From assembly GCF_902196135.1 (NCBI RefSeq), contig NZ_CABIKE010000009.1, positions 1-64,000 of the forward strand: DNA of 64,000 nt. Direction: 5' to 3'. The notes under the pieces are model-generated. The model did not search any database. It saw only the letters and a program-made list of their open reading frames with translations, and had not been told where the DNA came from. A program made the position numbers and the translations under genes. Of the stretch, positions 18,586-26,709 are shown piece after piece (position 1 is the first letter of the stretch; every line of letters begins with the position of its first letter). The stretch is from Helicobacter suis. GTDB lineage: Bacteria; Campylobacterota; Campylobacteria; Campylobacterales; Helicobacteraceae.

Positions 18586-19462
18586 ATTACGCGCTTATGA
18601 AAACCTTTGCCAAGACTTTGAGGTGTATTTAAAACATGCAAAACCTAAACTAAAGAGTTTCCACCCTACTTTTGAACAAGCCTTTTGGGAAATGCTTTTA
18701 AATGGGGGGAAGCGTTTTAGACCTAAGTTGCTTTTAGCGGTGCTTAGTTCTTTTATGCGTTCTCATCTGATGATTAAAAATGCTTTCCCCATAGCTCTAG
18801 CCTTAGAAGTTTTACACACCTATTCACTCATCCATGACGATTTACCTTGTATGGATAATGCACCCTTACGCCGCTACCACCCTACTTTACATGTAAGCTA
18901 TGGTGTAACAGTAGCAACTTTAGTAGGCGATGGGCTAAATACCTATGCCTTTGAACTCCTCTCTAGTGCAAGATTGCCAAGTGCATTAAAAATCTCTTTA
19001 ATCAGCACTTTAGCCCATTGTGGCGGGGTTTTTGGCATGGTGTTAGGTCAGGCTATAGATTGTTATTTTGAGCATAAACCCCTTGTAAGAGAACAGCTAG
19101 AAACACTACACACCTTAAAAACGGCTAAACTCATTGCCGCTAGTCTTAAAATGGGCGCGCTTATTGCTAGAAAATATGCCCGCACCCCTGCTAATTTACC
19201 CACCACTCTTTTTAATTTTGGGCTTAAACTTGGGTTATTCTTTCAGGTACGCGATGACATCATTGATCGCACAAAAAGCCCTGAGGAATCAGGTAAAAGC
19301 ACCCAACTAGATACTTTTAAAAATAACTATGTCAATTTATTAGGCCTTAAAGGGGCACAAGATTATCTTCAAACTTTACAAACAGAATTAAAAACCACCC
19401 TTAATACTCTTCCCCCCCTACTAGCCTTGCATTTACAAACCCTTTTAGAGAGCCTAGCATGA
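18572..19462 (+). CDS. ispA: Farnesyl diphosphate synthase (polyprenyl synthase)
   Basis: Condenses isopentenyl and dimethylallyl diphosphates to farnesyl diphosphate for quinone and undecaprenyl synthesis. 296 residues from ATG 18572. First Asp-rich motif DDLPCMD (89-95), with the two-residue insertion of bacterial FPP synthases; NGGKRFRP (44-51) binds isopentenyl diphosphate; FQVRDDIID carries the second Asp-rich motif. It overlaps the PDZ gene by 14 bases and surE by 4 (ATGA). Confidence 0.93.
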   Translation: MSASKLRAYENLCQDFEVYLKHAKPKLKSFHPTFEQAFWEMLLNGGKRFRPKLLLAVLSSFMRSHLMIKNAFPIALALEVLHTYSLIHDDLPCMDNAPLRRYHPTLHVSYGVTVATLVGDGLNTYAFELLSSARLPSALKISLISTLAHCGGVFGMVLGQAIDCYFEHKPLVREQLETLHTLKTAKLIAASLKMGALIARKYARTPANLPTTLFNFGLKLGLFFQVRDDIIDRTKSPEESGKSTQLDTFKNNYVNLLGLKGAQDYLQTLQTELKTTLNTLPPLLALHLQTLLESLA

Positions 19463-20232
19463 AACCTCTTGTTTTACTCACTAACGATGATGGGTATGAA
19501 GCTAGGGGGCTTTTAGCGTTAAAAGATGCCTTAGAAGAAGTGGCAGAAGTGATGGTAGTTGCCCCTAAAAATGAAAAATCTGCCTGCGGGCATGGAATCA
19601 CCACTATGTTGCCTTTACGCATGGAACAAATAGGCCCGCAGTATTACCGGGTAGATGATGGCACACCTAGCGATTGCGTTTGTTTAGCCCTCTTTTTGAG
19701 CAAACGCCCCTTTGATTTAGTTATCTCAGGGATTAACCATGGCTCTAACATGGGCGAGGATGTACTGTATTCAGGTACAGTAGCCGGAGCCATTGAGGGC
19801 ACAATTCATAATATCCCCTCCATTGCAATTTCGCAGTACATCAAAGATTATAAACATTTTGCAGCCCATGATTTTAGTCTAGCCAAACAGATAGCTTGTA
19901 AACTTTTACACCTTTATCTCACGCAAGGTTTTCCTTTTAAAGGGCGTAAATTTCTCAATGTGAATATCCCCTACATACAGCCCACAGAGTGCAAGGGGAT
20001 TAAAATCACCCAAAAAGGAATGCGGCTTTATAAAAACAATATCCATTCTAAACAAGATCCAAAGGGCAGGCAATATTGTTGGTTAGGGCCTAATTCTTTA
20101 TACTGGGAAGAGCGCGATCAAGTGATCTTGAATGATTTTAAAGCCATTGAACAAAACTATGTTTCTATCACCCCCATCACGCTTAACATGACTAGCTATG
20201 CAGATATCAAGACTTTAGAAGGGTGGATTTGA
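19459..20232 (+). CDS. surE: 5'/3'-nucleotidase SurE
   Basis: Metal-dependent phosphatase acting on nucleoside monophosphates. 257 residues. Metal site Asp10-Asp11 (LLTNDDGYEA) with Ser41 (EKSACG) and the Asn of SGINHGSN (about 94-97); the GTVAGAIEG helix follows. Start overlaps ispA (ATGA). The last residues precede a 46-base gap to the lipoprotein gene. Confidence 0.96.
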   Translation: MKPLVLLTNDDGYEARGLLALKDALEEVAEVMVVAPKNEKSACGHGITTMLPLRMEQIGPQYYRVDDGTPSDCVCLALFLSKRPFDLVISGINHGSNMGEDVLYSGTVAGAIEGTIHNIPSIAISQYIKDYKHFAAHDFSLAKQIACKLLHLYLTQGFPFKGRKFLNVNIPYIQPTECKGIKITQKGMRLYKNNIHSKQDPKGRQYCWLGPNSLYWEERDQVILNDFKAIEQNYVSITPITLNMTSYADIKTLEGWI

Positions 20233-20278
20233 TACATTTACCCATAACCCTAGCATACATGCTAAAACTTATAGTAGA

Positions 20279-20938
20279 ATGGGGGTTATGAAAATAGCTT
20301 CACGCCTTTTATTATTGTTACTGCCCTTGCTTGGCTTTACCGGTTGTCACCGCTTAAACATGGGCTATTTCTCAGAGATACGAGGGGGTTATATTTTCAA
20401 TGTCAGCGCCCCTATCGTTGTGGTTTATAGCCCGCAAGATATGATTAGTTCTTTTTATCTACCCCTTATCATCTATGATTTACAAGCAATAGGGTTTTAT
20501 AATGTTTTTTCCATGCAAGAATACCCGCCTAGTAGAGCTAAAAATATCATCTATGTCCATGTGGTGCGCAATATTTCTGCCTTGCCTATTTATGCCTACC
20601 ACTATACCCTAATTGATCGTGCTAGACCCGATCGCTGTTACTGGCATGAAGGCCAGTTTTATTGTAGCCAAGTGCCCACAGATTACTATGCGATCAATGG
20701 TTTTTCTACTTATAGCAAAATGTTAGTAGGATCGCATTTTATCTTAGATTGGTGGGATAATGTCCTGAATAAACGGGTGCTTTATGTTGATGGGAGTGTA
20801 ACCGGCAACACTTGCGGGTATAATAGACTTTATGAAGACCTCATCCAAGATACAATTTGGCGTATTGATTTTACCCGCTCTGAGCACTACCGCTACTACC
20901 AAAAACTCCCCCTTTATCAACCCTGTTACAAACGCTAA
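20279..20938 (+). CDS. Putative lipoprotein of unknown function
   Basis: 219 residues. Poly-Leu signal sequence and lipobox GFTGC: Cys23 (counted from ATG 20279) would be the lipidated residue; ATG 20288 is an equally good start. The mature protein is Tyr-rich and beta-patterned, with a YCSQVPTDYYAINGFSTYSK block and four Cys beyond the lipobox. In H. pylori and relatives a similar lipoprotein-like gene lies beside queD-queE, but I do not know a function. The TAA overlaps the queD ATG by one base. Confidence 0.75.
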   Translation: MGVMKIASRLLLLLLPLLGFTGCHRLNMGYFSEIRGGYIFNVSAPIVVVYSPQDMISSFYLPLIIYDLQAIGFYNVFSMQEYPPSRAKNIIYVHVVRNISALPIYAYHYTLIDRARPDRCYWHEGQFYCSQVPTDYYAINGFSTYSKMLVGSHFILDWWDNVLNKRVLYVDGSVTGNTCGYNRLYEDLIQDTIWRIDFTRSEHYRYYQKLPLYQPCYKR

Positions 20939-21573
20939 TGCAAATCCGCCGACTCTTTTCTTTTTGTGCTAGTCATATTGTGAGGAATTGTACCTCTAGG
21001 CGCTGTGCAACCAGCATTCATGGGCACAATTACCAAGTAGAAGTTTTTGTAGAAGCGCATAAACTTGATAGGGCGGGAATGGCCTTAGATTTTGGGATTT
21101 TTAAAAATGAAATCGCTAGTTTTATTGATGCCTTTGATCATGCCCATCACTTTTGGAATCAAGAGTCTTTAGAATTTCAAGAATCAATCAAGCAAATGAG
21201 TAAGCGCTATGTTAAACTTAGCTTTAATCCTAGTGCGGAAAACTACGCCTTAATGTTTCATTTCTTTTTAGACGCGCTTTTACAGGCCACAGAATTACAC
21301 AATGAGGAATCGGTGTGTATTTGCTCTGTACGAGTCCATGAAACAGATTATGGTTATGCCCAAAGTTTTAAAGAGGATTTAAAAAATCCGCATTTAATGC
21401 GTTTTATTTCGCTAGAAAGTGTAGAGTTTTCAGAAGGGATTTTAGAGCAAATGGCTAACCCGCATTTATTAGATCAGCTTAAAGCCTATCATAAAAATAT
21501 GAAAAATCCATCGTCTAAAAAGCCCTTTTCAAGTCCCCTTCCTTTGGAGCAAATATGTCCCTCCCACTTGTAG
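20938..21573 (+). CDS. queD: 6-carboxytetrahydropterin synthase QueD
   Basis: Second step of queuosine precursor synthesis. 211 residues, longer than the typical 120, owing to a helical insertion and a C-terminal extension. Zinc ligands His13 (CASHIV) and His28/His30 (IHGHNY); catalytic Cys23 (RRCATSIHGH). ALDFGIFK and a HETDYGYA block (Glu of pterin binding) complete the fold. The 3' end overlaps queE, the enzyme for the next step, by 19 bases. H. pylori HP0933 is built the same way. Confidence 0.9.
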   Translation: MQIRRLFSFCASHIVRNCTSRRCATSIHGHNYQVEVFVEAHKLDRAGMALDFGIFKNEIASFIDAFDHAHHFWNQESLEFQESIKQMSKRYVKLSFNPSAENYALMFHFFLDALLQATELHNEESVCICSVRVHETDYGYAQSFKEDLKNPHLMRFISLESVEFSEGILEQMANPHLLDQLKAYHKNMKNPSSKKPFSSPLPLEQICPSHL

Positions 21574-22295
21574 AAACCTTTTATAGCCTGCAAGGCGAGG
21601 GTTCTTGTGTAGGCCAACCTAGCATATTTATCCGTTTAGGGGGCTGTAATTTTAAATGTGTGGGTTTTGGTGTAAAAAGCATGATTGATTCAAAAGAAGT
21701 AGTGGGCTGTGATAGCGCTTATGCGGTTTATCCTAATGCTAAGTGGAGTTATCTTAAAAGCAGTCAGGAACTTTTAGCGCGTTTAGAGCCCCTTATTTAT
21801 CCTTCTACATTGCCTCATATTGTACTTACCGGTGGTGAACCCTCTTTACACTTTAACAACCCCATTTTATTAGAAGCATTGCAGGTTTTACACACAAGAG
21901 GGCATAGCATTTGGGTAGAGAGCAATGGGAGCGTGTGTTTTGAGTTTAAAGCACCTTTACACGCCTTGCATTTTACGCTAAGCCCCAAACTTGCCTTTGC
22001 ACAGACTTTTAAAGATTACTCTAAACCTTTACAAAATATTTTAAACCACGCTAAGCAAGTCGTGTTTAAATTTGTAGTAAAACCCCCTTTTGAAGTTTGT
22101 ATTGCCCAAATTAAAGCGCTCTTAAAACCCCTACATTTTAAAAAACCACCTTTAATCTATCTGATGCCCTTAGGCGTGCAAGCACAAGAAATCCTAGAAG
22201 GCTTAAAAAACCTCGCCCCTTTGTGTTTACAACATGGTTATCTTTTAAGCCAACGCCTACATATCTTACTTTGGGGCAACAAGCCGGGCGTTTGA
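21555..22295 (+). CDS. queE: 7-carboxy-7-deazaguanine synthase QueE (radical SAM)
   Basis: Radical SAM enzyme that ring-contracts carboxytetrahydropterin to CDG. 246 residues. N-terminus FYSLQGEGSCVGQPSIFIRL is the family hallmark. The cluster motif is unusual: Cys31-x3-Cys35, then Phe38 where the third Cys of CX3CX2C should stand, and a Cys52 (VVGCDSAYAV) after a 16-residue loop. So it reads CX3CX16C, analogous to the expanded cluster loops known in some QueE proteins. TGGEPSLH binds SAM. The stop TGA overlaps the ATG of the RecJ-like gene. Confidence 0.88.
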   Translation: MSLPLVETFYSLQGEGSCVGQPSIFIRLGGCNFKCVGFGVKSMIDSKEVVGCDSAYAVYPNAKWSYLKSSQELLARLEPLIYPSTLPHIVLTGGEPSLHFNNPILLEALQVLHTRGHSIWVESNGSVCFEFKAPLHALHFTLSPKLAFAQTFKDYSKPLQNILNHAKQVVFKFVVKPPFEVCIAQIKALLKPLHFKKPPLIYLMPLGVQAQEILEGLKNLAPLCLQHGYLLSQRLHILLWGNKPGV

Positions 22296-23608
22296 TGTTA
22301 GAGGCATTTCGTGCTTATATCCAAACCATTAGCCAAGAAGATGGCAAACACCAATTTAGCCTAGATAGCATTTTAGAAATGGGGCAGGGGTTAAAAGCTA
22401 TAGAATTATTGCACGAGGCACTTAATGCACAAAAACAAATCATTATCGGGGGGGATTATGATTGTGATGGGATGAGTGGAACGGCTTTGGTGATCTACTT
22501 CTTTAAAGAAGTTTTGCACTACCCACATATTAACTACATTATCCCGCAAAGAAACACCGATTGTTATGGCATGAGTGTAGAACTTTTAGAGGAATATGAA
22601 AACAAACGCCGTTTGGTGCGTACGCATTATAAAAATGGCCAACTAATCGGAGGAATAGCCCTTAATCTACACAATAGCCTTTTTATCACCATTGATAATG
22701 GCGCAACAATCCCTGATTCTGTCTGTGATTTTTTACACGCTAGAAATACGGGGCTTATTTTAAGCGATCACCACCACTTTTTAGAAGATCGTATCCCAAA
22801 ATGCGATGCCTTTATCCACCCTCTTTTAAGCGATAACCACCCTTTTAAAGGCATCAGCGGGGCATGTGTGGGGTATTTATTCATGCTTGCCTATGCCAAA
22901 CAACAAAAAATTAAAATGCGCTTAGATCACCTCCAATACATGCAGGTTTTAGCAGGGATTTCTACTATAGGCGATATGATGGATGTCAGCGCGCCTTATA
23001 ACCGCCAACTCTTAAAACGCATGGACAAAACCCTTAAAACCAACATGCCCGCCTCTTTACAGGCAATCTATCAAGCCCAGAAATATAAAAACCCTTACAA
23101 ACTTTCTACTTTAGCTTGGGATATGATTCCTCTTATCAATGCAGTAGGGCGCTTTGATGGAATCGCGGGGTTTTGCCATTGTAATTTAGTTGTAGATCTT
23201 CTAGCCACACAACAGGCTAATCCTGCTTATGCTGCGCTTCTAGTACAAGCCAATGAAAAGCGTAAAATTTGTGTCCAATCGCTTAAAAAAAGCCTAGAAA
23301 CCACGCAAAAAAATAAGCTAATTTATACGGGTGGGGAAGTCCCACGCGGGGTTTTAGGGGTTTTAGCTAACCAGCTTTTAGAAAATAAGGGGGTTTGTAT
23401 TGCGCTATGTTGGCGCTATCAGGGGGAAAGTGTAGAGGTGTCTTTACGGGCTAAAGAGGGGGATTTGATCGTACTTTTTACGCGTTTTAAAGAAATGGGG
23501 ATAGAAGTTTTAGGCGGGGGGCATAAACAGGCTTGTGGGATGGTCTTTAATAATGATGTAGATTTTAATAGGGCGTTAGAATATCTAGGAGGTTTAGATG
23601 CTCTTTAA
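22295..23608 (+). CDS. RecJ-like single-strand DNA exonuclease, DHH-DHHA1 part
   Basis: 437 residues from ATG 22295 (TGATG junction with queE). DHH phosphoesterase domain: motif I is IIIGGDYDCDG (DYDCDG at 54-59; usually DYDVDG), motif III is SDHHHF (DHH 158-160), and STIGDMMDV follows. The DHHA1 domain shows RGVLGVLANQL and GGGHKQACGM (about 410-420). It ends there; the OB-fold that normally completes RecJ is encoded by a separate overlapping ORF. About 50 residues usual before the DHH motif are shorter than in H. pylori RecJ (516 residues). Whether this is the main RecJ or a second copy cannot be told here. Confidence 0.8.
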   Translation: MLEAFRAYIQTISQEDGKHQFSLDSILEMGQGLKAIELLHEALNAQKQIIIGGDYDCDGMSGTALVIYFFKEVLHYPHINYIIPQRNTDCYGMSVELLEEYENKRRLVRTHYKNGQLIGGIALNLHNSLFITIDNGATIPDSVCDFLHARNTGLILSDHHHFLEDRIPKCDAFIHPLLSDNHPFKGISGACVGYLFMLAYAKQQKIKMRLDHLQYMQVLAGISTIGDMMDVSAPYNRQLLKRMDKTLKTNMPASLQAIYQAQKYKNPYKLSTLAWDMIPLINAVGRFDGIAGFCHCNLVVDLLATQQANPAYAALLVQANEKRKICVQSLKKSLETTQKNKLIYTGGEVPRGVLGVLANQLLENKGVCIALCWRYQGESVEVSLRAKEGDLIVLFTRFKEMGIEVLGGGHKQACGMVFNNDVDFNRALEYLGGLDAL

Positions 23609-23906
23609 AGTGCCCCAATTAGCCATTTTTGAAAATTCTGAATTTCTTGCTCTCTATCAAGAAGGTGAACCTTATGGGGTGGGCAACCCCGTACCTCTTT
23701 TTGAGGTCTGTGCGCGGCTAAAAAGCTGGCGCTATTTAGGCCAAGATCAAAAACACATTAGCTTTATTTTAGAGGATACTAGCGGGATTTTGCTGTGCAA
23801 GTGGTGGTTTTATGCTAAAGAGCTTTCTTTAAAAAAGGGGGAAGATATACGCGTGGTGGGTGAATATGATACTTTAGAAAAGGTCTTAAAATGCGTGCAT
23901 TCTTGA
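23598..23906 (+). CDS. RecJ-type OB-fold protein (detached C-terminal domain)
   Basis: 102 residues starting at ATG 23598, 11 bases inside the end of the DHH-DHHA1 ORF and preceded by AGGAGG at 23589-23594. EPYGVGNPVPLFEVCARLKSW is the linker and first strand of the RecJ OB-fold, and HISFILEDTSGILLCKWW the following strands. The two frames together cover a near-complete RecJ. A well-placed ribosome site suggests real translation as a second polypeptide, though a frameshift in a single ancestral gene is the likely origin. Confidence 0.75.
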   Translation: MLFKVPQLAIFENSEFLALYQEGEPYGVGNPVPLFEVCARLKSWRYLGQDQKHISFILEDTSGILLCKWWFYAKELSLKKGEDIRVVGEYDTLEKVLKCVHS

Positions 23907-23944
23907 GGGTACAAACGCGTTTAGCCGTGTTTACAATGCATAGT

Positions 23945-23950
23945 TATAAT
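23945..23950 (+). promoter_or_regulatory. -10 element of the alcohol dehydrogenase gene
   Basis: TATAAT, 30 bases before ATG 23980, with TTAGCC at 23921-23926 as a weak -35 at 18-base spacing. GGGAGG precedes the start codon. Confidence 0.5.
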
Positions 23951-23979
23951 TTTGTTTAGTTTGAAAGTGGGAGGTTTTT

Positions 23980-25080
23980 ATGATTAAGGGTTTTGCTATG
24001 CTAGGCATTGGAAAAGTAGGTATTATTGAAAAAGAATACTTAGAAATGGTAGTACCAGAGCGTAAAAAATTAGAATGTGGCCCCTTAGATGCGCTGGTGC
24101 GCCCTATTGCGGTTGCGCCCTGTACTTCAGATTTACACACCTGTTATGAAGGAGGCATCGGGGAGCGCCATAACATGTTTTTAGGGCATGAGGGTGTGGG
24201 TGAAGTGTTAGAAGTGGGGCATTTGGTTAGAGATTTTAAAGAGGGCGATAAAGTGATTATTCCAGCGATTACGCCTAATTGGAATGCCTTAGGGTCTCAA
24301 AGAGGCTATGCCCAACATGGAGAGGCTGCGCTTTCAGGGTGGAAATTTTCTAATTTTAAAGATGGCGTGTTTGCTGAAAAAATCCATGTTAACGATGCAG
24401 ACGGAAATTTAGGGCATTTGCCAGAGGGGGTAGAGGCCACTGAAGCAGTGATGTTAAGCGATATGATAACTACAGGCTTTCACTGCGCTGAGCAGGCAAA
24501 AATTATGCCCGGAGAGAGAGTAGCAGTAATTGGACTGGGTCCAGTAGGGTTAATGGCACTAGCGGGGGCTAATTTAATGGGAGCGAGTGAAATTTATGCA
24601 ATAGATTGCGTGCCTTTTCGCTATGAAATAGCGCATAAACATTATGGCGCAACCCATTACATTGATTTTACAAAAGCCCCCATGCAAGAGCAAATTTTAG
24701 AGATCACAAAGGGCGTAGGGGCAGATAAAGTTTTAATCGCAGGGGGAGGGGTGGATATTTTAAGTGATGCGTGTGCGTGTGTGGTAAATGGAGGGATTAT
24801 CTCTAATGTGAATTATTTTGGAAGCGGGGATTATTTGCGCCTCTCACGCCTAGATTGGAATGTAGGCATGGGGCATAAAACCATTAAGGGCGGTTTAACC
24901 CCGGGAGGGCGCTATCGCATGGAAAAACTTGCACGGCTTTTACAAACACAAAAATTAGATGTCAAACCCATTATCACGCATAGATTAGAAGGTACTTTTG
25001 AAGCCATCGCTCAGTCTCTAGCATGGATGAAAGATAAACCAAAAAATTTTATTAAACCTGTTGTTAGTCTTAAATGGTAA
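23980..25080 (+). CDS. Zinc-dependent secondary alcohol dehydrogenase, NADP type
   Basis: 366 residues of the medium-chain dehydrogenase family, close in motif layout to the tetrameric NADPH secondary alcohol dehydrogenases of Clostridium and Thermoanaerobacter. Zinc ligands Cys48, His70 and Glu71 (APCTSD, FLGHEGVGE) with the Asp of SDMITTGFH; the four-Cys structural zinc loop is absent, as in those enzymes. Dinucleotide loop GLGPVGLMA. Likely reaction: short-chain ketone/alcohol interconversion. Its last bases overlap the NDH-2-like gene (ATGGTAA), so the two are coupled. Confidence 0.85.
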   Translation: MIKGFAMLGIGKVGIIEKEYLEMVVPERKKLECGPLDALVRPIAVAPCTSDLHTCYEGGIGERHNMFLGHEGVGEVLEVGHLVRDFKEGDKVIIPAITPNWNALGSQRGYAQHGEAALSGWKFSNFKDGVFAEKIHVNDADGNLGHLPEGVEATEAVMLSDMITTGFHCAEQAKIMPGERVAVIGLGPVGLMALAGANLMGASEIYAIDCVPFRYEIAHKHYGATHYIDFTKAPMQEQILEITKGVGADKVLIAGGGVDILSDACACVVNGGIISNVNYFGSGDYLRLSRLDWNVGMGHKTIKGGLTPGGRYRMEKLARLLQTQKLDVKPIITHRLEGTFEAIAQSLAWMKDKPKNFIKPVVSLKW

Positions 25081-26207
25081 GGGTGCTTGTTTTAGGGGCG
25101 GGATATGCATCGTTAGCATTTATTAAGGCTTTGCCCAAGAGGCTTTTAAAGACTTGTCATTTCACGCTTATTTCTCAAAGCTCCCAGCATTATTTTAGTG
25201 TGCTTTTACATGAAGTGCTAGCAGGGATCAAGGGGCAATACACTTTAGAACTTAGCGCCATTCTCCCCCCTGAGGTGGAGTTTATCCAAGATTGCGTACT
25301 AGAAATCCAAGAGGGAAAGGTGCTAGGGGAGCGTTCTAGTTATGCCTATGATAAACTGGTTGTAGGGCTAGGTTTTCATAGCGATAGTTTTAAAATACCG
25401 GGGGTAGAAACGCACGCGCATAGTCTCGTTAATTTTGCAGATACACAGGCCACACACCAAGCTTTGCTCCAAGCAATTAAAACTTTTGATCAAGCGCGCC
25501 CTTTTTCTTTGGTGGTGTGTGGGGGGGGATTTAGCGGCATAGAACTTTTAGGTGCGCTAAGCCATACACTCCCTAATCTATGCGATTCTAAAGCTTTCAA
25601 GCTTACTTGTATAGAGGCTTTACCCGGTATTTTACCCATGTTTAAAACTAGGTTAGTACAAAAGGGAGTGGCTTATTTACAACATTTAGGCGTGGAGTTA
25701 GAAGTGGGGGCTAAGATTTTAGAATGCCAGCATGATTGCGTGGTTGTGGAGCAAAACCATATAAAAAAAGAAATTAAAGCAGATTTTATTATTTGGACTT
25801 GTGGGGTGCGGGGAAATCCAGTGATAGAAAATTCTTCTCTTTTTAAAAGTGTGCGCAGTAGGGTAGAAGTAAATAGCTTTTTACAACCTTTAGGGTTAGA
25901 GAATCGAGGGATTTTTGTACTGGGCGATTGTGCCCTCTTTAAAGATAAAACCAATAGGCCCTATGCTCCAACCGCGCAACTAGCTAGTCAAATGGGGGTG
26001 TACTTAGGGAAACAATTTATCCATATCATCGCCAAACAACGGCCTAAACAACCCTTTATTTTTAAACCCAAAGGGAGTATTTGCTCTATTGGTATGGGCT
26101 ATGCCATTGGTAGTATTGGTGGTGTTGATCTTTGTGGTAAGTTGAGTCTATGGTTAAAAAAATACATAGAATGGCGTTGGGAATGCTTTTTGCGATCTAA
26201 TTCCTAG
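25074..26207 (+). CDS. NDH-2-like FAD-dependent NAD(P)H dehydrogenase
   Basis: 377 residues. FAD-binding loop VLGAGYASLA at the N-terminus, second dinucleotide loop VVCGGGFSGIE mid-protein (about 148-158), and the second FAD motif GIFVLGDCAL near residue 280. A C-terminal basic amphipathic segment (LSLWLKKYIEWRWE) could attach the enzyme to the inner membrane, as in type II NADH dehydrogenases. The family passes electrons from NAD(P)H to quinone without pumping. Coupling to a NADP-type alcohol dehydrogenase suggests they share a nucleotide pool. Confidence 0.8.
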   Translation: MVRVLVLGAGYASLAFIKALPKRLLKTCHFTLISQSSQHYFSVLLHEVLAGIKGQYTLELSAILPPEVEFIQDCVLEIQEGKVLGERSSYAYDKLVVGLGFHSDSFKIPGVETHAHSLVNFADTQATHQALLQAIKTFDQARPFSLVVCGGGFSGIELLGALSHTLPNLCDSKAFKLTCIEALPGILPMFKTRLVQKGVAYLQHLGVELEVGAKILECQHDCVVVEQNHIKKEIKADFIIWTCGVRGNPVIENSSLFKSVRSRVEVNSFLQPLGLENRGIFVLGDCALFKDKTNRPYAPTAQLASQMGVYLGKQFIHIIAKQRPKQPFIFKPKGSICSIGMGYAIGSIGGVDLCGKLSLWLKKYIEWRWECFLRSNS

Positions 26208-26209
26208 AC

Positions 26210-26238
26210 TTGACAAGATTTTTTAAAAATGCTATAGT
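26210..26238 (+). promoter_or_regulatory. Near-consensus sigma-70 promoter of tRNA-Asn
   Basis: TTGACA at 26210-26215, 17-base spacer, TATAGT at 26233-26238, ending 11 bases before the tRNA. It is the best -35/-10 pair I found in the window, in line with strong stable-RNA transcription. Confidence 0.8.
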
Positions 26239-26249
26239 TAAGTTTTTGT

Positions 26250-26324
26250 TCCAGATTAGCTCAGCGGTAGAGTAGGCGGCTGTTAACCGCTTGGTCGTAG
26301 GTTCGAATCCTACATCTGGAGCCA
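26250..26324 (+). tRNA. tRNA-Asn (anticodon GTT)
   Basis: Full cloverleaf: acceptor TCCAGAT with ATCTGGA (7 bp), D arm with AGCTCAGCGGTAGAG, anticodon loop CTGTTAA giving GTT at 26282-26284, T arm with GTTCGAATC, discriminator G and encoded CCA at 26322-26324. It is a single-gene unit, followed directly by a nested inverted repeat and a degraded mobile segment. Confidence 0.97.
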
Positions 26325-26392
26325 CTGCTAAAAGCAAAATCTAAACTCTGTAGCTTCTAGTTGATAAATTTATCAAGATTTTAGCAGAGTTT
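26325..26392. repeat. Nested inverted repeats after tRNA-Asn
   Basis: Three dyads lie inside 68 bases starting at the first base after the tRNA CCA: CTGCTAAAA (26325-26333) with TTTTAGCAG (26379-26387); AAACTCTG (26343-26350) with CAGAGTTT (26385-26392); and a perfect 16-base palindrome TTGATAAATTTATCAA (26361-26376). The first two pairings exclude each other. It could be a transcription terminator of the tRNA, a recombination site of the adjacent mobile segment, or an operator. Confidence 0.6.
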
Positions 26393-26436
26393 AAATCCCA
26401 CTTAAAGAAAAGTCTACTTGAGGAAAGACATAGCTT

Positions 26437-26709
26437 TTAAATATTTAAGCGATAGGGCTTATCCCTTGTATGTGTTGGATCGTATTTGCTAACCTCATAG
26501 ACAAAAGGAAACTGCTCTTTTTTGATAGCATTAAACTCTTTTTTAAGAGCAAGATGGTTAGACTTAATCCCATTCTGATAGTTTTCTTTCCACCTAGCAA
26601 GCCCCCAATTGTAAGCTAGTCTAGCACACCCGAAAGCTTTTTTAAAATAAGTTTTAGCCTTGTTATTAGGGCTTAGTTGGACTTTATGGGTTATCTGAAA
26701 CATTTTCAT
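26437..26709 (-). pseudogene. TnpB N-terminal fragment, IS605/IS607 type
   Basis: 90 codons. Starts like TnpB (HKVQLSPNNKAKTYFKKAFG, then CARLAYNWGLARWKENY and KKEFNAIKKEQFPFVYEVS). Homology-like pattern stops at about residue 76; the last 14 residues are unrelated. About 80 percent of the nuclease, including the RuvC Asp/Glu and the zinc finger, is missing. Its start overlaps the end of the serine recombinase fragment by 26 bases, which is the IS607 arrangement. Confidence 0.8.
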
